Of a stretch of 9,447 nt of DNA, positions 4,955 through 9,447 are shown piece by piece (position 1 is the first letter of the stretch; each line of letters begins with the position of its first letter). Made by a program: the position numbers and the translations under genes. This stretch comes from JBKQVT01 sp052139835 (GTDB lineage Bacteria; Planctomycetota; Planctomycetia; Pirellulales; Thermoguttaceae). Location: assembly GCA_052139835.1 (NCBI GenBank), contig JBKQVT010000143.1, positions 1 through 9,447 of the forward strand, read 5' to 3'. The notes beneath the pieces are model-generated. The model ran no database searches, had not been told where the DNA came from, and worked only from the letters and a program-made list of their open reading frames with translations.

Positions 4955-5281
4955 ATGTTGCGGAGAACCTTCAGTTTCCTCGTTGTGTTGCTGGTTCTTG
5001 CCATCGCTTGGTCTTGCTGGGCACACGCCACGCCCACCACCACGTTCGATCCCGACCAGATCAAGGCCGTACTGCACGTGGGCACGCCCGATGACGGGCA
5101 CTTTGTGAATTGGATTGTTCACCGGGTCAACAAGGGGCGCTTTCCAGCCGATCTGTTCGAGAGCACGCTCCTGTGGGCCAAGAAGAAGCCCGCCCACCTC
5201 CGCTTCCAGTACTTCAAGCGGGCCCTCATCCAGCGGGCGGCCGCCGTCGGCATCGACCTGACGCACAAACCGCCGACCTGA
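4955..5281 (+). CDS. Small secreted protein, 108 residues, unknown function
   Basis: I do not recognise a named family. A classic signal peptide is visible: Arg3-Arg4, a hydrophobic core at about 7-20 (FLVVLLVLAIAW) and an Ala-x-Ala site (AHA, 23-25), so cleavage after residue 25 is likely. Cys21 lies in the core but the context does not fit a lipobox. The mature part is about 83 residues, rich in Lys/Arg and His, with helix-like stretches (FPADLFESTLLWAKKK, 63-78, and LRFQYFKRALIQRAAAVGI, 82-100). The start at 4955 is well supported by GGGAGG with an 8-base spacer. It is divergent from the Sua5 fusion gene and convergent with the AmmeMemoRadiSam gene; a GC-rich hairpin follows its stop. It probably acts in the periplasm or on the cell surface. 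Confidence 0.75.
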   Translation: MLRRTFSFLVVLLVLAIAWSCWAHATPTTTFDPDQIKAVLHVGTPDDGHFVNWIVHRVNKGRFPADLFESTLLWAKKKPAHLRFQYFKRALIQRAAAVGIDLTHKPPT

Positions 5282-5290
5282 ACCAGCTCC

Positions 5291-5311
5291 CCCTCTCCCT
5301 CCGGGAGAGGG
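5291..5311. terminator. GC-rich hairpin between convergent genes, possible terminator
   Basis: A perfect 9-bp stem (CCCTCTCCC / GGGAGAGGG) closes a 3-base loop. It sits 9 bases after the stop of the secreted-protein gene and 22 bases past the stop of the convergent AmmeMemoRadiSam gene. No T-run follows on either strand, so it is not a canonical intrinsic terminator. Similar CCCTCTCC/GGGAGAGG hairpins followed by GGGGTGAGGG are common interspersed elements in many GC-rich bacteria, so it may be a repeat that also serves to end transcription. A half copy (CGGGAGAGGG) lies at 2196-2205. Confidence 0.55.
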
Positions 5312-5333
5312 CCGGGGTGAGGGCCTTTCCAGT

Positions 5334-7958
5334 TCACCCCAGCAGCAGCCCCGCGTAGCCCACCACGCGGCGGCTGTCGCCGCTCCGCGCGGCGCTGGTG
5401 GTGTAGCCAACCTCCAGGCAACGGTGCAGCCGGCCGAGCTGCCGCAAGGTCTCCAGGACAATGACCGCGGCGTGCATTCCGCACATGCTGATCTGGTGCT
5501 GCTGGACGGTTTCATAGAGCCGGGCCGGATCGAGGCTCTCCAGGGCGTCCAGCGCCAAGCGGTCGAGGCGGCGGGTGCGGGCTTCGTCGGCGAAATGGTT
5601 CATGTCGCTGGAGATCACAAGCAGCGGCGGCTCGGACTCGCCGCGGAGCACGCCGGCAAGCTGCTGGGCAAAGCCGCACAGGCTGGGCAGCTTGGCACTG
5701 CCGACGGTGATGCCCACCACGCGGGCCTGGGAGGCCAGCCGCGCCAACAGCGGCAACTGCACCTCGATGGCATGTTCTTGCGCGTGCGGCCGGGCGTCGA
5801 GTCGCAGGCCCTTGACGGCCCCCGCCAGTTGCCGGGCCAAGTCCACGTCGGCCGGCACGGCGCCGCCGGGAATCAGCCAGCGCCGGTACGGCGCCACGGC
5901 CCACTCGGCGCCGCCGGGGTGGTGCCGCGGACAGAAGATGATTACCCGCGAGGGAATCCGCACGCGGCTCAGCACCGCCGCCGCCACCGCGCCCGAATAG
6001 ATCCAGCCGGCGTGCGGGATCATCGCCGCCGGCCAGGCCTGCGGCGCTTCGGCCGGCCCTGCGGCGAGAAACTCATCGAGCATGCGGTCGATCTCCTCGC
6101 GCCGCGCGGGATAGAAGGCGCCGGCCACCGCGGCCGGCCGGTCCTCTGCCTCCGGCGAGGGCCACGACGGAGGATCTTCTTCCCCGCCGCCACAGTCGCT
6201 CCGGACGGTTTCCACCGTCTGGGCCAGCGCCTCGCGAAGCGGGCCGCCGATGGCATAGCCCTCGAAGGTCATCAGCGTGGCGTGGTCGTCCAACCAGGCG
6301 TCTGAGGGCAGCCCGGCCTTCAAACACACCTGCTGGAGAAATCCCTTGGCATCAAGGTGATGGTCGACCGCCACCGAGGGCAGGAGCAGTCCGCGGGCCT
6401 GGCCGCGGGCGATCTGCACGCCGTGCTTGCCGATGGTCACGGCCTGGAGGCGATCGCGGCCGCGGGCGGCCACCGGCTGGAGCCCCCACAGCAGCCAGAC
6501 CTCCATCTTCAGGCTGTCGAGCTCCTCGGCCGCGATGGGGGCGAAGCGCGGATCGTCGCGCGCCGCGCGGACGGCGGCATGGCTGACCGCCTCGCCCAGC
6601 GACACCGAGGGACCGAGGAAACCGCAACAGGCGCGGAGTTGCCCGCCACGCTTGAGGCTGACGAAGCTGCCATAGACGGGCAGTTCGGCGATGGGGCCCA
6701 GCGCGGCGGCCGCATCCGGCCCGCGGCGCGATTGCACGCTGTCGGCCACGCACCGGCCCGCCGCCCGAAAGACCTGCTGCTGTTGCTGCTCGGTCAGGAC
6801 GGGGCACAGCCGGGGGCCGGTCGGCGGGAGGGGCTCGGGGACGATGCGGCCGATGCGCACCGGCAGGCGGCGGCCGCCCCAATCGCCCGGCTGCTCGTCC
6901 CACCGGCCGGCAATCGCCACGTTGCACGCCGCGCAGCGGCCTTGGCGGAGGCCGTACTCCCCCACGACATAGCCGTCGCGCTCGATCACCGGCCGCCCGC
7001 AGCCGGGACAATAGGTCGTCTGCCGGCGGCGGTCGCTGACGTTGCCGGTGTAGACGTAGTGCAGGCCGCAGCGGCGGGCGACGTCGTAGGCCGCGGAGAG
7101 CGTCTCCGGCGGCGTCGGGCCCCGATCCGACAGCTTGAAGTCGGGATGAAACGCCGAAAAGTGCAGCGGCACGTCGGCCCCCAACTCCTCCGCGATCCAG
7201 CGGCACATCCGCTCGATCTCCTCCAGGGAATCGTTCGCCCGCGGAATGATCAGGTTGGTGATTTCCAGCCAGGTGGTGCTTTGGCGGGCAATCCAGCGGA
7301 GGGTTTCCAGCACCGGCTCCAGCCGCCCATCGGTCAGCGTGCGGTAGAATTCCTCGCTGAAGCCCTTCAGATCGACGTTGGCGGCGTCGATGTGCTGGAA
7401 GAAGGCCTGGCGGGCCTCGGCGTTGATGTAGCCGGCGGTGACGGCGACGGTTTTGATTCCCGCCTGGCGGCAGGCCCAGGCGGTGTCGATGGCATATTCG
7501 GCCCAGACAATGGGGTCATTGTAGGTGAAGGCCACGGCGCGGCAGCCCAGGCGGACGGCGGCTTCGGCGATGGCCTCGGGGACGGCGGCCTCGCAGGCGG
7601 CCTCGACGTCGCGGGATTTCGAGGTGCTCCAGTTCTGGCAGAACTTGCAACCCAAGTTGCAGCCCGCGGTGCCGAACGAGAGCACCGACGTGCCGGGATA
7701 GAAGTGGTTCAACGGTTTCTTCTCGATGGGATCGACGCAGAAGCCGGTGCTGCGGCCGTAGGTCGTGGTGACCATCTGTCCATCGCGGTTTTCGCGGACG
7801 AAGCAGAAGCCGCGTGTCCCCGGCGCCAGCAGGCAGCCGCGGGGGCAGAGTTCGCAGCGGAGCCGCTGCCCCTGATCGGTATCGCGCCACCAGCCGGCGC
7901 GACGGATTCCGTCGGCCGTCGGCGTGTCCTCCGGCGGGAGTCGAACTACGCGCGGCAT
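5334..7958 (-). CDS. AmmeMemoRadiSam triple fusion: radical SAM enzyme + AMMECR1 + Memo
   Basis: All three components of the AmmeMemoRadiSam system are in one 874-residue polypeptide. Residues 30-350: the radical SAM enzyme, with the cluster motif CNLGCKFC (Cys100, Cys104, Cys107), upstream Cys35/38/42/52 (CELCPRGC then GFC), an AFTYNDP segment (143-149), DLKGF (196-200) and a zinc-ribbon-like set Cys317/320/342/345. Residues about 385-578: the AMMECR1 domain, with LRACCGFLG (441-449; LRGCIGT in the human protein) and FEGYAIG (565-571). Residues about 607-874: the Memo domain, with IPHAGWIYSG (647-656; His649), His679-His680, EHAIEVQLPLL (728-738), SSDMNHF (783-789; Asp785, His788) and CGMHA (826-830; Cys826). 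Pro/Glu-rich linkers join the parts. The reaction is not established to my knowledge. I chose 7958 (MPRVV) over the upstream ATG at 8036 because the extra 26 residues come from repeat-containing spacer; no strong ribosome site is visible at either. Confidence 0.93.
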   Translation of the reverse strand: MPRVVRLPPEDTPTADGIRRAGWWRDTDQGQRLRCELCPRGCLLAPGTRGFCFVRENRDGQMVTTTYGRSTGFCVDPIEKKPLNHFYPGTSVLSFGTAGCNLGCKFCQNWSTSKSRDVEAACEAAVPEAIAEAAVRLGCRAVAFTYNDPIVWAEYAIDTAWACRQAGIKTVAVTAGYINAEARQAFFQHIDAANVDLKGFSEEFYRTLTDGRLEPVLETLRWIARQSTTWLEITNLIIPRANDSLEEIERMCRWIAEELGADVPLHFSAFHPDFKLSDRGPTPPETLSAAYDVARRCGLHYVYTGNVSDRRRQTTYCPGCGRPVIERDGYVVGEYGLRQGRCAACNVAIAGRWDEQPGDWGGRRLPVRIGRIVPEPLPPTGPRLCPVLTEQQQQQVFRAAGRCVADSVQSRRGPDAAAALGPIAELPVYGSFVSLKRGGQLRACCGFLGPSVSLGEAVSHAAVRAARDDPRFAPIAAEELDSLKMEVWLLWGLQPVAARGRDRLQAVTIGKHGVQIARGQARGLLLPSVAVDHHLDAKGFLQQVCLKAGLPSDAWLDDHATLMTFEGYAIGGPLREALAQTVETVRSDCGGGEEDPPSWPSPEAEDRPAAVAGAFYPARREEIDRMLDEFLAAGPAEAPQAWPAAMIPHAGWIYSGAVAAAVLSRVRIPSRVIIFCPRHHPGGAEWAVAPYRRWLIPGGAVPADVDLARQLAGAVKGLRLDARPHAQEHAIEVQLPLLARLASQARVVGITVGSAKLPSLCGFAQQLAGVLRGESEPPLLVISSDMNHFADEARTRRLDRLALDALESLDPARLYETVQQHQISMCGMHAAVIVLETLRQLGRLHRCLEVGYTTSAARSGDSRRVVGYAGLLLG

Positions 7959-8024
7959 CGTAGGGGCCAGACATTCAAGGGAAAAATGCAGAAAATGGCC
8001 CAGAACGAGTTGGTAAGGGGCACG

Positions 8025-8063
8025 GCCCACCACCATGCTATATTTTGGTGGGCGATGCCCACC
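8025..8063. repeat. Three copies of GCCCACC/GGTGGGC forming alternative hairpins
   Basis: GCCCACC occurs at 8025-8031 and 8057-8063, and its complement GGTGGGC at 8047-8053. The last two form a perfect 7-bp stem with a GAT loop; the first two form an alternative 7-bp stem with a 15-base loop. The cluster lies about 70-105 bases upstream of the AmmeMemoRadiSam start codon, so it could be in that gene's leader or promoter region, or be an interspersed repeat. Confidence 0.65.
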
Positions 8064-8174
8064 CCACCTTCCTCACCCTGCTTTGTTACGATATCAGATT
8101 CGTCGCCCCAAGGCCATCATGCTAAAGAGTTGTTGGTTTTTGAGAAAGTTTCCCCCGGGGGCGATGCGGAACCT

Positions 8175-8202
8175 TTCGCACAGGACGGGGTTAACTTATA
8201 GT
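8175..8202 (+). promoter_or_regulatory. Weak predicted promoter of the EF-hand protein gene
   Basis: TTCGCA (8175-8180) and TATAGT (8197-8202) are 16 bases apart, matching -35 at 4/6 and -10 at 5/6. The leader to 8298 would be about 90 bases. Confidence 0.35.
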
Positions 8203-8297
8203 TATGGTGGATTTTGCTTGATGGCCGGGCGCGGCCCGCATGATCCGTCGTCGCGGTCGATGATCTTCCCCTGTCCCTCATTGGAAGGAGTGTCATG

Positions 8298-8681
8298 ATG
8301 TTTCGCCTCTTGTTGAGCTTGATTTTGGTCACTGGTGTCGGTGTCGGCGCGGCGTATGCCCAGGACACTCAGAAACCGAAGAAGCAGCGGCCCACCGCGG
8401 AAGAGAAGTTCAAACAATTGAACAAGGCCGACGACGGCAAGTTGACGCTCAGCGAGTTCCTGGAGGCTAAGAAGAAGAGGGCGGAGGCGGCCGAGAAGGC
8501 CGTCAAGAAGGCCGAAGACGCCTTCAAGGCGGCCGACAAGGACAACAAGGGCTATTTGACCCTCGACGAGTTCAAGGCGATCTACGATCATCCGCACCAC
8601 CGGGGGCACACGCACCACAGGCACCACGACGGCGACAAGGCCCCGGACAAGCCTGCCGACAAGACCCCCGCCAGCAACTAG
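8298..8681 (+). CDS. Secreted EF-hand protein with histidine-rich C-terminus
   Basis: The 127-residue product has a signal peptide (FRLLLSLILVTGVGVGAAYA, cut likely after AYA near residue 21), so it is exported. Two EF-hand loops can be read. The first is NKADDGKLTLSE (about 42-53), which lacks an acidic residue at loop position 3. The second is DKDNKGYLTLDE, with Lys at loop position 5. Between them is a Lys/Ala/Glu-rich helix that may form a coiled coil. After the second hand comes a His-rich segment with eight His in fourteen residues (DHPHHRGHTHHRHH), then a Lys/Pro/Asp tail. The hands suggest Ca2+ binding and the His cluster suggests Zn, Ni or Cu binding; both are inferences from composition. 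The ATG at 8298 sits 7 bases after AAGGAG; an adjacent in-frame ATG at 8295 is only 4 bases away, so I prefer 8298. Confidence 0.85.
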   Translation: MFRLLLSLILVTGVGVGAAYAQDTQKPKKQRPTAEEKFKQLNKADDGKLTLSEFLEAKKKRAEAAEKAVKKAEDAFKAADKDNKGYLTLDEFKAIYDHPHHRGHTHHRHHDGDKAPDKPADKTPASN

Positions 8682-8706
8682 GCGTCAGGTCCACGGCCTC
8701 TCGTGG

Positions 8707-8781
8707 GTGCCACTGCTGGCTTGCCCAGCAGTGCTGAGTGCCACGGAGGTCGGGCACTGCTGGGCAAGCCAGCAGTGGCAC
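8707..8781. repeat. Perfect 28-bp inverted repeat with hairpin arms (CACTGCTGG family)
   Basis: Bases 8707-8734 and 8754-8781 are perfect reverse complements over 28 bp, with a 19-base loop. Each arm is itself a hairpin with a 9-bp stem (CACTGCTGG / CCAGCAGTG) and a 5-base loop. It lies 25 bases after the stop of the EF-hand gene and could stop transcription. A 17-base piece of it recurs at 110-126, which marks it as an interspersed repeat. A separate small hairpin (CGGGGG-ATG-CCCCCG) follows at 8797-8811. Confidence 0.9.
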
Positions 8782-8828
8782 ACAGGCCTCCCCTGGCGGG
8801 GGATGCCCCCGTCGTCGAGCTACGGTCG

Positions 8829-8857
8829 TTGAAAGAAGCCCGCCACCATGCGATACT
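8829..8857 (+). promoter_or_regulatory. Predicted promoter of panD
   Basis: TTGAAA (8829-8834) and GATACT (8852-8857) are separated by 17 bases, matching consensus at 5/6 and 4/6. Transcription would begin near 8864, giving a leader of about 55 bases to the GTG at 8920. Confidence 0.5.
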
Positions 8858-8906
8858 AGAGGGCATCGCAAGTTTTGGCGGCGGGAACGATCTGTTGGTT
8901 TGCGCC

Positions 8907-8912
8907 GGGAGG
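8907..8912 (+). promoter_or_regulatory. Ribosome binding site of panD
   Basis: GGGAGG stands 7 bases before the GTG at 8920. It decides the start in favour of this GTG over both the TTG at 8875 and the internal ATG at 8932. Confidence 0.7.
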
Positions 8913-8919
8913 CAGTCGC

Positions 8920-9273
8920 GTGCAGCGGTTCATGTTGAAGTCCAAGATCCATCGGGCGACCTTGACCGGCACGGAGTTGGACTACGAGGGGAGCATCGCC
9001 ATCGACAGTGCTTTGATCGCTGCCGCCGACCTCCTGCCGGGCGAACAGGTGCACGTGCTGAACCTCAATAACGGCCAGCGGCTGGTGACCTATGTGATCG
9101 CGGCCCCGGCGGGTTCAGGCACGATGCTGCTGAACGGTCCGGCCGCCCGCTTGGGCGTCCGCGGCGACAAGGTGGTGATCCTCGCCTACGCGGCGGTTTC
9201 GGCGGACGAGGCCAAGACGCTGCGGCCGACCGTCGTCCACGTGGACGAAAACAACCGCCTGACGGCAAAGTAG
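8920..9273 (+). CDS. panD: Aspartate 1-decarboxylase (pyruvoyl enzyme)
   Basis: PanD converts L-aspartate to beta-alanine, the precursor of pantothenate and CoA, in the cytoplasm. The proenzyme cuts itself between Gly24 and Ser25, and Ser25 becomes the pyruvoyl group. With the GTG start at 8920 the product is 117 residues. Its YEGS motif then falls exactly at 22-25, Lys9 lies in MLKSKIHRAT, and the active-site Arg54, Thr57 and Tyr58 fall in NGQRLVTY, the same numbering as the Escherichia coli enzyme. Further marks are GSGTMLLNGPAARL (81-94 region) and GDKVVILAYA. An earlier TTG start (8875) would break this numbering and lacks a ribosome site. No other pantothenate gene is in the window, so it appears to be transcribed alone. 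Confidence 0.95.
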   Translation: MQRFMLKSKIHRATLTGTELDYEGSIAIDSALIAAADLLPGEQVHVLNLNNGQRLVTYVIAAPAGSGTMLLNGPAARLGVRGDKVVILAYAAVSADEAKTLRPTVVHVDENNRLTAK

Positions 9274-9328
9274 TTTTTGTTGTGGAAAAACTTCTGGTGG
9301 GGCTCGCTGCGCTCGATCCACCCACCCC
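9272..9328. repeat. Two small dyads after panD
   Basis: AGTTTTT (9272-9278) and AAAAACT (9286-9292) form a 7-bp AT-rich stem overlapping the panD stop. GGTGG (9296-9300) and CCACC (9318-9322) then flank a CTCGCTGCGCTCG core. Neither is a canonical terminator, but together they are the only candidates for ending the panD transcript. Confidence 0.4.
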
Positions 9329-9443
9329 TGTAAAGGTCTTAATCTGTTACGGTTTCACGGTTTATGGTATCACTTCGGCTTCGGCGCGCGTCACAACGGG
9401 GTGGCGGCGGGTGAACGGGTCTCGCGAAGCAGGAGCGACAAGG

Positions 9444-9447
9444 ATGT
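9444..9447 (+). CDS. Possible start of a gene cut by the right edge
   Basis: An ATG at 9444-9446 is preceded by AGGAG (9431-9435) with an 8-base spacer, a good ribosome site. Only the first codon and one base are inside the window, so nothing can be said of the product. Confidence 0.3.

Larger units (their letters stand above)
7959..8297. other. Long spacer between the divergent AmmeMemoRadiSam and EF-hand genes
   Basis: This stretch of about 340 bases holds no convincing gene. It contains the GGTGGGC palindrome cluster (8025-8063), a CCCCCGGGGG palindrome near 8152-8161, a weak promoter for the EF-hand gene (8175-8202) and its ribosome site (8285-8290). I saw no convincing promoter for the AmmeMemoRadiSam gene in its half of the spacer. 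Confidence 0.6.

Noticed and set aside
4780..5085. N-terminal extension of the Sua5-phosphatase fusion by 102 residues
   Set aside because: It would cross a strong promoter (4813-4842) and the start of the divergent secreted-protein gene, and it adds no YrdC motif.
5291..5311. Canonical rho-independent terminator
   Set aside because: The stem is perfect but no T-run follows on either strand, so only a possible terminator or interspersed repeat can be claimed.
7959..8036. N-terminal extension of the AmmeMemoRadiSam protein by 26 residues
   Set aside because: The extra codons come from spacer that includes part of a palindromic repeat; radical SAM homologues begin shortly before the CxxC segment.
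6357..8201. Open frame of 614 codons on the plus strand opposite the AmmeMemoRadiSam gene
   Set aside because: It is antisense to a gene with three recognisable domains, has no ribosome site and reads as Gly/Ala/Arg/Asp-rich text typical of the reverse of GC-rich coding DNA.
8035..8298. Plus-strand frame of 87 codons upstream of the EF-hand gene
   Set aside because: It runs through a palindromic repeat and the predicted promoter, with no ribosome site and no protein-like pattern.

Overview
The window is GC-rich (by eye about 60-65 % G+C) and bacterial. Three things together suggest a planctomycete, perhaps of the Pirellulales type: the fused proteins, the small secreted proteins with no obvious family, and spacers crowded with palindromic repeats. 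This is inference from gene style and repeats; there is no rRNA or other marker gene to confirm it.

Layout, left to right. (1) Bases 2-109 look like a fragment of a metallophosphoesterase gene that runs into a partial copy of a repeat. (2) hypA (160-513) and hypB (510-1169) form an overlapping pair for nickel delivery. (3) cysH (1976-1170, minus) is an iron-sulfur APS reductase, convergent with hypB with no gap. Its spacer has a good promoter and a nested palindrome. (4) An unrecognised 191-residue gene follows (2789-2214, minus). (5) rpiB (3537-3070, minus) is flanked on both sides by inverted arrays of four 7-base units facing four complementary units. (6) A fused Sua5/TsaC plus low-molecular-weight phosphatase gene (4779-3643, minus) lies upstream of rpiB. 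The gene order matches ywlC-ywlE-ywlF of Bacillus subtilis, and the phosphatase loop has the threonine of the arginine phosphatase YwlE. (7) A small secreted protein (4955-5281, plus) is divergent from it. (8) A very long gene (7958-5334, minus) carries all three parts of the AmmeMemoRadiSam system (radical SAM enzyme, AMMECR1, Memo) in one polypeptide. (9) A secreted EF-hand protein with a histidine-rich tail (8298-8681, plus) follows. (10) panD (8920-9273, plus) makes beta-alanine for pantothenate and CoA. (11) The start of another gene may lie at the right edge.

Most genes look like separate housekeeping units (sulfate assimilation, tRNA t6A modification, pentose phosphate pathway, CoA synthesis, nickel-enzyme maturation) rather than one operon. 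The most unusual protein is the AmmeMemoRadiSam triple fusion, whose biochemical function is not established as far as I know. The most unusual DNA is the set of spacer elements. Two repeats share a nested plan, in which two self-complementary hairpins are also inverted copies of each other. Two others share a plan of four heptamers facing four complementary heptamers. I found no IS element, CRISPR array, tRNA or rRNA.
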